From the NCBI RefSeq assembly GCF_905171775.1, contig NC_053492.1, positions 186,278,778-186,342,777 on the forward strand: a stretch of 64,000 nucleotides of DNA. The letters are read 5' to 3'. Under the pieces are notes generated by a model, which saw nothing but the letters and a program-made list of their open reading frames with translations, made no database searches and was not told the origin of the DNA. Below are positions 55,171-64,000 of this stretch, in pieces (position 1 is the stretch's first letter; each line of letters opens with the position of its first letter). This DNA is from Rana temporaria. Taxonomy: Eukaryota > Chordata > Amphibia > Anura > Ranidae. A program made the position numbers and the translations under genes.

Positions 55171-55673
55171 AATGGGGGAGATTTAGGCCCTTTTCACACT
55201 AGGGTGGTTTGCAGGCGATATTGCGCTAAAAATAGTGCCTGCAAACCAACCCTAAACAGCGGCTACTGTTTCTCCAGTGTGAAAGCCCGCTCTAAATGTC
55301 CTGCTAGCAGCATCTTTGTAGCGGTGAGAGGAGCTCCTTCCCATTGAAAGCAATGGGAAACCGTGGCTATACAGCTGGCAATGCACCTCTGCAGAGGTGC
55401 ATTGCGGCCGGTATTAACCCTTTTTCAGCCACTAGCGGCGGTTAAAACCGCACCGCTAGCGGCCGAATACCGGCGCTATACCGCCACCGCACCTACCGCC
55501 CCAGTGTGAAATGGGCCTTACCAAAACTGGAGCCCAGAGAATCTGGTGCAACTGTGCATAGTAACCAATCAGCATGCAACTTCAGCTTGTTCAATGAAGC
55601 TTTGACAATAAAACCTAAAAGTTGATTGGTTACACTTACTATGAGGAGCTGCACCAGAACCTCCCCCATAGAG
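55171..55673. mobile_element. Hairpin MITE, AATGGGGGAGATTTA family, interrupted
   Basis: The right arm (AACTGGAGCCCAGAGAATCT and on) carries the family core CAGCTTGTTCAATGAAGCTT; ends AATGGGGGAG and CTCCCCCAT. The MITE 55186-55517 lies inside its left end. Confidence 0.78.
55186..55517. mobile_element. Hairpin MITE, GGCCCTTTTCACACT family, nested
   Basis: Exact TTA duplication (55183-55185, 55518-55520), ends GGCCCTTTTCACACT and AGTGTGAAATGGGCC. The interior is related to 25817 (CCGCTAGCGGCCGAATAC, GGTATTAACCCTTTTTC). Confidence 0.85.
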
Positions 55674-55790
55674 TCATTTGCATAACAAAAATGCAAAATC
55701 CAGCATTACTATATGGACATTGGCATATCAGCTAAACGTTTTGATGCATAGACTGCAGGTCGGCCTAATGCAGGACATATGTCAAAAATA

Positions 55791-56118
55791 CAGTAATACC
55801 TTGGTTTGAGAGTAACTTGGTTTGAGGGCGTTTTGCAAGACAAGCAAAATGTTTTAATAAATTTTGCCTTGATATACAAGCGATGTCTTGATATAAGAGT
55901 AGCGTCATGTCACAACTGAGTATAAAAGAAGAGAGGCGCCTCTAAGTGTAGCAATATGGTTACATTTAATGAAGGTACAACATTTAGCAACTTATTGCTA
56001 CACTTAGAGGTGCCTCTCTTCTCTTTTATACCCCGTAAAAAATGCTTTGATATTCAAGTGTTTTGGATTACAAGCATGTTTCTGGAACGAATTATGCTCG
56101 CAAACCAAGGTTTTACTG
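55791..56118. mobile_element. Palindromic mariner-type MITE, complete
   Basis: Ends CAGTAATACCTTGGTTTG and CAAACCAAGGTTTTACTG, with TA on both sides (55789-55790, 56119-56120). The centre contains GAGGCGCCTCTAAGTGTAGC and its complement. Sister of 5938-7365. Confidence 0.88.
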
Positions 56119-56536
56119 TATTTAAATGATGGTGCAAGACATCAAACATCCGAAAACACTATTTATGTGGAATTGTAATTGATTGAACCTTGGAGATATT
56201 GAATAGAAGAACCTGGCAAACTTTTTTTTCACAACACTGACTAATATATTCTTTAAACTTATATATCGTATATACTCGAGTATAAGCCAAGTTTTTACGC
56301 ACATTTCTTTGTGCTGAAAATGCCCCCCTGTGCTTATACTCAAGTCATCCTTTTTGCACCTGATCTCCTGGACTTTGGGGACCCGGTACTGGCCGGCCGT
56401 AGGTCCCCTGGACCCCATGTAGCCCCAGTTCTCCTCTACAAGTTTGCTGTCTGGGGGACCTACGGCCGGGGAGCACCGATTTTTTCAAAGCCAGGCACCT
56501 CTTCTATATACTCTTATGTTAAACGCAAGTCTAGTC

Positions 56537-57372
56537 ATGGACACAGTGAGGCATGGGCACAGTGAGGCATGGGCATGGGCACAGTGAGGCATGCACATGG
56601 ACACAGTGAGGCATGCACATGGACACAGTAAGGCATGCACATGGACACAGTGAGGCATGCACATGGACACAGTGAGGCATGGGCACAGTGAGGCCCCGTA
56701 CACACGACCAGTTTCCTCGGCAGAATTCAGCTTCCAACCGAGTTTCTGGCTGAATTCTGCCGAGGAAACTGGTCGTGTGTACACTTTCGGCCGAGGAAGC
56801 CGACGAGGAGCTCGACGAGGAAATAGAGAACATGTTCTCTATTTCCTCGTTGTTCTATGGGAGCTCTCGTCCCGCCGAGCTCCTCGGCGGCTTCAGGGCT
56901 GAACTGGCCGAGGAACTCGATGTGTTTGGCACGTCGAGTTCCTCGGCCGTGTGTACGAGGCTTCAGGCATGCACATGGACACAGTGAGGCATGCACATGG
57001 ACACAGTGAGGCATGCACATGGACACAGTGAGGCATGCACATGGACACAGTGATGCATGGACACAGTGAGGCATGCACATGGACACAGTGAGGCATGGAC
57101 ACAGTGAGGCATGCACATGGACACAGTGAGGCATGGACACAGTGAGGCATGCACATGGACACAGTGAGGCATGCACATGGACACAGTAAAGCATGGACAC
57201 AGTGAGGCATGCACATGGACACAGTGAGGCATGGACACAGTGAGGCATGCACATGGACACAATGAGGCATGGACACAGTGAGGCATGCACATGGACACAG
57301 TGAGGCATGGACACAGTGAGGCATGCACATGGATAGAGTGAGGCATGCACATAGACGCAGTGAGACATGCAG
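56537..57372. repeat. 22/16-bp minisatellite (GAGGCATGCACATGGACACAGT)
   Basis: Two unit lengths alternate: a 22-mer and a 16-mer lacking GCACAT. Roughly 30 units in total, split at 56692-56962 by a MITE. Long repetitive minus-strand frames (MCMPHCVHVHASLCPC-like) come only from this array. Confidence 0.93.
56692..56962. mobile_element. Harbinger-like hairpin MITE, GGCCCCGTACACACG family, inside the minisatellite
   Basis: Very similar along its length to 17560-17830. Flanks TGA (56689-56691) and TCA (56963-56965). The minisatellite resumes directly after. Confidence 0.85.
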
Positions 57373-57447
57373 ATGGACACCCTAGGCTTATACTCGAGTC
57401 AATACGTTTTCCAATTTTATACTCGGCTTATACTCGAGTATATATGG

Positions 57448-58090
57448 TACATTTAACATAAAATGAGTCTTTCAGCAAATCTGTAATGATTGTGACCAAG
57501 CTAGAAGTATTGGATGTTAAATTAAAGAGGTTACTTTCACTAGTAGCATTGTTTTTGTCAGCAGGAATGTAACCGCTCAATTATTTCCCAAAGTGTAAAG
57601 TCTACTAAAGAGAGGTTAATGATTTTGTGAGCTGTCAGTGGATTTCTTTTTAGCTTAATCAAGTTATAATATAAGGCCTGCTTTTAGGAGCCCACTTACT
57701 TTCTTCAATGAGGAAAATTTGCAGACAAATTTCTAGCAGCAGGACATGAGAGTTTTCCTGCGATGCTGCATAAAGAATATCAACAACCTTTCTCCATCTC
57801 CCATGCTGAGAGTTCACTGCAGCCCAGCACCATGCTGCTCCTCTACACTGCCACAAGCCTGGGAATCACAAGGCAGCCCTTTGAATGAGGAGTCAATTAT
57901 TTGTCTTGAGATAATTCATGAAATACAAGAGCACAATGTAGCTATCTGTCTTGGGTTGATACTGTTGCTTCTAAATTGACAAGCTTCTCAATCACATTGT
58001 ATAATGCACATCACTAGCTCTTAGAAAGGTCTCAATTGTTTAGGTAAAGCTCGGGCTGGAATAGTCTTAAAAGGCTTGGTCCAGTTTTTA
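57448..58090. other. No confirmed gene; weak minus-strand open stretch
   Basis: On -, about 66 codons are open from about 57856 to 57659, passing a GTAAGT donor-like site at about 57698-57703. The peptide (AAWCWAAVNSQHGRWRKVV) is not recognised. Too weak to call an exon. Confidence 0.25.
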
Positions 58091-58094
58091 AGTC

Positions 58095-58342
58095 ATGAGG
58101 TTGATTTACTAAAGCCAAATAGGCTGTTCACTTTGCAAGGAAAATTTCCCTGAGCTTAGTGAATGTGGTGAATATGAACTTTGCAAAGAATACTCAATCA
58201 CGTGGAAGGAGAATAAACAACAACTATCATGACTGGATGATGGACTGGATGGTGGAAGTCAGCAGAACTTACCTCACTTATAAGTAAGCAAAGAGAAAAT
58301 ACACTTGCAATGTGATCAGCCTATTTCCATTCGGTAAACCAA
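58095..58342. mobile_element. Hairpin MITE, GGTTGATTTACTAAAGCC family
   Basis: GTTGATTTACTAAAGCCAAA and TAGGCTG pair roughly with CAGCCTATTTCC and GGTAAACCAACC at the right. Confidence 0.7.
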
Positions 58343-58444
58343 CCCCTGCGTTTCATGTTACACCCATATTTAGCATTCATTTTGAGATTCATTTTGGTGC
58401 ATTTACAAGGATTTTTTGGAAATGGTGGAAATTACTGTATTTAC

Positions 58445-59305
58445 CTGCCTGGCGGTATTCCCGAGTCTGACTCGGGGTTAGATTTTCCTGCTGCAATCAG
58501 TAACCCCGAGTCAGACTCGGGCTTGCCTCGCTAGATCCACAGGCACTGTTTACTTACCTTGTCCCTGGATCCAGCGATGCCACCGCGCTGTGTGAGCGAG
58601 CGGGACCTCGCTCGATTCACACAGCGTCCTCCTGTGCCGCCGATCTCCGTTCCCTGCGACGTTACGACGCACGGGGACGGAGAACGGCGCCAAATTCAAA
58701 AAAGTAAACAAACACATTACATACAGTATACTGTAATCTTATAGATTACAGTACTGTATGTAAAAAAAACACACCCCCCTTGTCCCTAGTGGTCTGTCCT
58801 GTGTCATGCATGTCATTTTATATAATAAAAACGTTTCTTTCTCCCTGCAAACTGTAGATTGTCCATAGCAACCAAAAGTGTCCCTTTATGTCAAAAATAG
58901 TTTTAGATCAGCTAAAAAACAGCGATAATAAATTATAATCACTTGCAGAATTGTGCGATAGAGATTTGTGGGGAAATTCGTCATAAAAAAAAAATAATAA
59001 TGACAGCGACAATTCTGCAACTGAGCAAATTTCAGTGATTTTGATTTGATTACATTATTGAATAATTTTTATTATAATTATATTATTTGTTATAATTATT
59101 TATAGTTATTTATTATATTATAATTTATAATTTTATTTTTAAAAAAATGTCATACCCGGGATGCCTATTAGAATCTTGTTTGGTCAGATTTAAGTGAGTT
59201 ATTTCTAAAAATTACAGGCCTACAATATAAAATGCCAAATTTCCTTGCAAATAATAGTACCGCTTTCAGCATGTTTTTTCTGAAAGAATCATACCGCCAG
59301 GGAGG
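58445..59305. mobile_element. piggyBac-type MITE, CCTGCCTGGCGGTAT family, second copy
   Basis: Reverse-oriented sister of 30464-31353. The right flank is TTAA (59306-59309); the left has decayed to TTAC. The right ~280 bases match the 3' end of the piggyBac remnant at 46390-47014. A second inner inverted repeat, CCCGAGTCTGACTCGGG, lies near 58460 and 58505. Confidence 0.87.
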
Positions 59306-59386
59306 TTAAGATACAGAAAAAGATAACTTACAAAATTCTACTATTTCATACTTTTACTTAAAGAGGAACTGCAGCCTGCTCACATA

Positions 59387-60127
59387 GGCCCGGATTCACA
59401 AAGCACTTACGCCAACGTATAACAAGATGCGCAGACGTAAGTGCAAATGTGCGCCGTCGTATCTCTGCGCTGGACCCACAAACTTAGATGCGCCTAAAAA
59501 CAGGCTTCATGCCGCCGACGTAACTTGCCTACACCGGCGTAGGGTGGGCGCACATTTAGGCTGGACGCATGGTGGCGCTCCCATTGATTAGCCATTCAAA
59601 TATGCAAATGAGTGAAATACGGCGATTCACGAACATACGTGCGCCCGACGCAGTGCGCGTAAGTTGTACGTCTGGCGTAAAGTTATTCCCCATAAAGGAG
59701 GTGTAACCCAGCAGCAGACATACAAAGGTCTGCACCAGGGAACACAAGCCGGCGTATTTTACGTTGGACATGTCTGACTGGGCGTAGGTTACGTTCACGC
59801 CGTACGCAGTGATCCGACGTAGTTTAGGCAGTTGTTCCGACGTGGTTGTGAGCATGCGCAGGGGGATGCGTCCACGTCTCGGCGCATGCGCAGTTCGTGA
59901 TACGTATCTGTCTGGCGCTCGGCCCATCATTTGCATGGGGTCACGCCTCATTTGCATGGCTCACGCCCACTTCCACCTACACCGACGTACACCTTTGAAA
60001 CCCAGCGCAGCGTAGGGAGCACTGGCTTGGTGAATTACATGCATGCCTCTCTGCGCTGCGTTGGCGTAGCGTACATTGTTTGCGCTACGGCGGCGTAATG
60101 TGCGCACGCTCTCTGTGAATCTGGGCC
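59387..60127. mobile_element. Hairpin MITE, GGCCCGGATTCACA family, nested
   Basis: Exact ATA duplication (59384-59386, 60128-60130), ends GGCCCGGATTCACA and TGTGAATCTGGGCC. CGTA-rich body. Confidence 0.85.
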
Positions 60128-60430
60128 ATAATTTGTAATAAAAACATCTTTGCCATTCCCTCCACTTTGCACTTTATTTTATATATACTGTGATTCTCTA
60201 CTTAACAAATATACTGCAGAAATCTCCCTCCACTGAGTCTGGCTGCATCCATTTTAACTGCGGGCAGCTCAAACTGCTGCCTGTTCACTTCCTGGATTTA
60301 CACAGACACACATAGGCACACCTCCAGCTCCGCAGCTCTCATTGGCCCTCTTATGATTCACCCCCCTCCCTTCCTGGCAAACTCTCACAAGAGTGATAGA
60401 GAGAGCTGTGCATGATGTCATAAGCCTAGG

Positions 60431-60875
60431 CATAGGTGTGCGCAGCCTATTGCATTAGGGTGTGCACCCCAAACCTTCAACACATATGCGTTTGACATAT
60501 TTACCGGCCTCTTACCCGCTCTCCATTCTGAAACAATGGGGGAAGGGGGAGCAAGGGAGCACATGGGGGACCCAGGCAACAGAAGGAAATGGAACAGTGA
60601 AAGGAGGGGTGCCATATATTAGTACCGATCCCCTATATTTTCCTCCTGTGGCAGCTGAATGTTGACAAAAGGGAGAGGAGGAGAAGCCTACTTATGCTGC
60701 TGCAGGAGGAGAATACAAATCAGTTCCACTAAATTCCACCCCCGCCGCCTCTCCTGTCCAGGTTCTGAGGACCGGCAAGGAAGCATTGTGGTTTACCTAT
60801 CACCTGCCCACCATTGACAGTTTGCCAACCCCAGGATTAGGGTGTGCCCAGGCACACCCCTTGCGCACACCTATG
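60431..60875. mobile_element. hAT-type MITE with exact 8-bp TSD, nested
   Basis: Ends CATAGGTGTGCGCA and TGCGCACACCTATG, exact AGCCTAGG duplication at 60423-60430 and 60876-60883. Inner GGGTGTGCACCCC / GGTGTGCCCAGGCACACCCC palindromes. Non-coding. Confidence 0.9.
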
Positions 60876-61032
60876 AGCCTAGGCTTTTTTCCAGACAAGA
60901 AACAAGAAGTGGGCTGTGTAAGGTATTTACTGGCAGGAAAAAAAAATGTTGTTACTATCCAAAGTTAAAACAACAAGGGCAGAAGATTTAATAGATGGAA
61001 AGTTGAAAAAAAATACTGAAGGTCTTCTTTAA

Positions 61033-61540
61033 CTTATATTTCCACACAGGGTAGTTTTAGAAAGTACAGACCTCAGGGCCAAAATTACAATCACCCACTT
61101 TTCAGTCCCCAGATGTCAGCAATAGGTGTAGAATTTGAATAACAGCATCGTCCTGAATTGAGTGAAGACCATATAGCCCATCAGAGTATAAAGACAGGAT
61201 AACACATATGCAGTTTTAGGGGGTGTATATAGATAAGTATAGTGATAGAGGTGTGATGCTATGATTCGTCGTGGTTACCAGCGGTGATAAGGGTAGTGCA
61301 GTGTTGTAATATTACTGTTAGGTCAGGCAATGCACTGACACCTTTGCAGCCATTGTGCGATTTGCTGGGTGTTCAGTGTGCCCCTGTACCTTTAAGAAGG
61401 GGTGGGCTCCCTTCAGTCCACCTGACCTCCACCTATCCATCAGAATGCATGTGCTTCTATTGTGGAGTCTCTCATAAGCTAGAGATAGGACCACAGATAC
61501 CAGGGTGCCATGGAGAGGCTCTGTGGCTTACGTATGTATT
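61033..61540. other. No gene recognised
   Basis: No supported feature; the long open frame starting at 61284 runs into a fold-back repeat and is not considered coding. Confidence 0.35.
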
Positions 61541-61544
61541 TGCA

Positions 61545-61922
61545 AATGTGCGGACCGTATGTCCGTTTTTCATCCATCCGTTTTCGGATGAAAACGAACA
61601 TACATGTATCCCTATGGGATTGCAGATGTCATCCACTGACATCCGATCTCATCTGTCTCCGCTATGCTCCATTTCTGCAGATAAAGGAAAATCCTATTTT
61701 TCCATCCATCTGCGGATCGGATCACATTGGACAGACGGTCCGTGTTCATCCAATTCCCCCATAGAGGAGAGCGGCGATCTGACAGGGCTGTCCCTGCACA
61801 GTGTGCAGGGACCGCCCTGTCATCTGCCGGCTCAGCGGGGATCAACGGAGCGATCCCCGCTGAGCAAGTGGGTGTTAAAGGAACGGATCCTCACGGGATC
61901 AGTACATGTGAAAAGACCCTAA
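61545..61922. mobile_element. Fold-back repeat, GTCCGTTTTTCATCC type
   Basis: Contains short palindromes (CATCCGTTTTCGGATG; CAGGGCTGTCCCTGCACAGT; CAGCGGGGATCAACG with CGATCCCCGCTGAG). Typical hairpin MITE composition, boundaries approximate. Confidence 0.55.
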
Positions 61923-61936
61923 AGCTTGGATCTTTC

Positions 61937-62645
61937 CGAGTGCTTTCACACTAAAGCGCCTGAAAAACACCCCAGTGTGAAAGGAGTTATAGCGTTAAAA
62001 AAAGCACCTGAAAGAAGCTGCAACTGCAATGCCAATATGAAAGCGCGAGTGCTTTCGCACTGAGGTGCAGCGCTGGCAGGGCGTCAAAAAAGTCCTGCAA
62101 GCAGCTTCTTTGCATCGCTTTAGGAGCGTTGAATACACCGCTCCTAAGGCCCCCTTCCCATTGAGGGAGCTTTTTTAACGCCAAAGCGCCTGAAAAACAC
62201 CCCAGTGTGAAAGGGGTCTTAGCGGCGCTTTACCAGTGTTTTTAAGGCGCTGGCAGTGTGAAAAGGCTCTGAAAACACTCAAGCCTCGTACACACGGCCG
62301 AGGAACTCGACGGGCGAAACACATCGCTTTGCTCGTCGAGTTCCTTGTTAGGCTGTCGAGGAACTCGACAAGGCAAGTTTCTCCATTCCCGTCGAGGAAA
62401 AAGAAGACATGCTCTCTTTTTGGCTCGACGGGATACTTGTCAGTTTCCTCGTCGAAAAATGTACACACAACCGGTTTCCTCTGCAAAAAAAAAATCCCAG
62501 CAAGTTTCTTGCTGGTTTTTGTCGAGAAACTCGGTCGTGTGTACGAGGCCTCAGGCTTTCACATTCGGATTACAGATGAGGCTTTTTAATGCCAAAGCGC
62601 CTGAAAAACGGCCGAAAAATGCCCCAGTGTAAAAAAGGGGTCTAA
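61937..62645. mobile_element. Fold-back element, AAAGCGCCTGAAAAACACCCC type, interrupted
   Basis: AAGCGCCTGAAAAACACCCC occurs at about 61955 and again, twice in variant form, at 62183 and 62596. Related in style to 25817. A Harbinger-like MITE is nested at 62282-62550. Confidence 0.6.
62282..62550. mobile_element. Harbinger-like hairpin MITE, GCCTCGTACACACGGCC family, nested
   Basis: Exact TCA duplication (62279-62281, 62551-62553). Inverted ends GCCTCGTACACACGGCCGAG and complement-like ACTCGGTCGTGTGTACGAGG. Interior of GTCGAGGAACTCGACA hairpins. Confidence 0.85.
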
Positions 62646-62649
62646 AAGT

Positions 62650-64000
62650 TTCTAAAGATAGTATAGATTGTCAATGCCATCTAAAGTTTTCGGACAGCTT
62701 AGATTCAGTCTAGAAAGAAATGTTTAGTCCATCTGATGTGAAAGTAGCAATGTACACAAAAATCTATTTCAAGGTTACAAGCTGAAGAGTTGCTGGATGC
62801 TAACATTATCTTTTTATTAAGCTGGAAAATGATTTTTATGTAAGTTTTGCAGCCATTAGAAACAAAAGCCCAGGTAGGTATCTTAGTGTGAGGGTGACCT
62901 TTCACACAAGCAGACGCACATGCCGATTACAATGGATAAAGCACAATGCAGGCTGAAGCTGGTCAGTGCAGTGACCCTGCCAGCAACAGCTACCTGCTGC
63001 TCAGCACAATGACATAGTTCCACAGTCTGCTTTCCGAGATAAAAAAGAAGGACCAATATAATAATGGGATCTCTACTGCTGCTCTCTTCATACAGCTGAC
63101 TCAACCTCTTTTAGAGTAAAAAGCTCCTCGATAATAAAGAAATAACAGACCAGGAATAATGGCCTTTAGAAGACATCTTAACATAGTGATTGAAAAAATG
63201 TCAACATCTGTGGATCTTTCTCTACAAACAAATGGGACCTCTAATGAATACACTCTGCCCCGAAGAATTCAAAGAACGGGTGCATTTTTTTTCTGGTTTG
63301 TCTGCCCTCTGCTGTTGTAGCACTTGAACCAAAAACTAATGTTCCCCTATTGGTCTATTAGGAAATCAATGGCGGTATGAATGGATTAAGAAATCTTGCT
63401 TGAAAAGTTCAGGAAGACTCTGGACTAGAGAGACAAGGCGGCACACAGATGTCAGGGAAAAGAGCTGTACATACATTGTATCTAGACTTCCTAACTGATC
63501 TCAGAGCTCAGCAGTAAGGCTGAAATACATGTAATCCTCTTAAAGACCGCGTTTTTTACGAAATAAGCAGATATAATGTGAGCGTAAGACTCACTTTGTT
63601 ATAACGTCTTTGATTCTGAGGCACAGATGTTCTGTAGTATTGTGATTGAGAGCAATCCTAATGCAGGAGATGTGTTAAAATAATTTGTGAAAATTTGGCA
63701 TGTTTCAACTTAAGCCCCCTTTTCTTTGTGATGTGCAAAGTTATGCAGACTTTTGCTTTTCCTAACATGGGGAGGCTTTGTTGGACAAAACCATTTAGGA
63801 CCCGCATTCCTCCCAAGTCTATTAGAGTTATGCCCCTCAATGCCGACCATCAAATTACATGTTTTGCTAATCCAGGAATGAGTTTAAGTGTTTTTTTTTT
63901 TTAAAGAAAGGAACAATATAGTCAGACATGGGAGAGATCGAGACTTCTTAAGTAGAACATAATGAAAAATGCTACAGATTCACTAAAACTTCAGTGGTTA
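62650..64000. other. No gene recognised
   Basis: AT-rich DNA to the end of the window; no supported coding, RNA or repeat feature. Confidence 0.4.

Larger units (their letters stand above)
56267..57447. mobile_element. DNA transposon-like element, TATACTCGAGTATAAGCC ends, with minisatellite
   Basis: Inverted ends TATACTCGAGTATAAGCC at about 56271 and GGCTTATACTCGAGTATA near 57423-57440. The left part is GC-rich non-coding; the right part is a minisatellite interrupted by a MITE. The superfamily is not established. Confidence 0.75.
59362..61028. mobile_element. TTAA-flanked element containing two other transposons
   Basis: TTAA at 59358-59361 and 61029-61032; ends AGAGGAACTGCAG and complement of AGAAGACCTTCAG. 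Removing the inserts at 59387-60127 and 60431-60875 leaves about 480 bp. Confidence 0.7.

Noticed and set aside
56727..57380. 217-codon Cys/His-rich frame on - and overlapping frames
   Set aside because: Product of the 22/16-bp minisatellite plus a MITE; the periodic HCVHVHASLCPC pattern is just the DNA repeat translated.
61284..61922. 212-codon open frame on +
   Set aside because: Runs across unassigned DNA into a fold-back repeat, no protein family features, and overlapping frames are equally open.

Overview
This window reads as repeat-dense intergenic or intronic DNA from a large vertebrate genome, most likely a neobatrachian (ranid-like) frog. I infer this from the mix: an L1/Tx1-type LINE, a BEL/Pao LTR element, a Neptune-type Penelope element, Tc1/mariner, hAT and piggyBac elements, and many long fold-back MITEs. 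There are no bacterial signals and no complete host gene. One short stretch (21388-21531) looks like a possible host terminal exon.

Layout. 1-5107: L1-type LINE on +, ORF2 nearly intact with one frameshift and a poly-A tail. 5338-5840: fragment of a TTAA family. 5938-7365: palindromic mariner MITE with a LINE 3' piece inserted in its left arm. 7865-9671: hAT element (8-bp TSD) carrying a 31-bp minisatellite. 9939-16922: BEL/Pao element with two apparently identical 540-bp LTRs, a 5-bp TSD and one 1818-codon gag-pol frame lacking the integrase core. 16956-24797: SINE, three-base-TSD MITEs and an inverted Tc1 composite. 25817-31625: hairpin MITEs and TTAA elements. 32150-36798: weak LTR-like stretch, small hAT element and fold-backs. 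37558-39269: inverted repeat split by a TTAA element. 42720-45705: Penelope-like element with GIY-YIG endonuclease. 45833-47014: L2-like LINE on - followed by the 3' end of a piggyBac transposon. 47170-48143: internally deleted Tc1 element. 48146-55170: mostly unassigned DNA with two hairpin MITEs. 55171-62650: further nested MITEs, a minisatellite-bearing TATACTCGAG element, a piggyBac-type MITE, and a TTAA element containing two other transposons. 62650-64000: nothing recognised.

The main biological content is transposon history. Many elements are palindromes, so when a second element lands in one arm the other arm keeps the uninterrupted sequence. This gives the insertion point and target duplication inside the window for a LINE in a mariner palindrome and a TTAA element in a 150-bp inverted repeat. 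In the Tc1 composite, two different MITEs sit at the same TTA in mirror-image arms. The piggyBac transposase C-terminus at 46409-46654 lies beside the same terminal sequence as the MITEs at 30464-31353 and 58445-59305, pointing to a source family. The BEL/Pao copy is the youngest-looking element and the best candidate for something new: its integrase region has been removed in frame.
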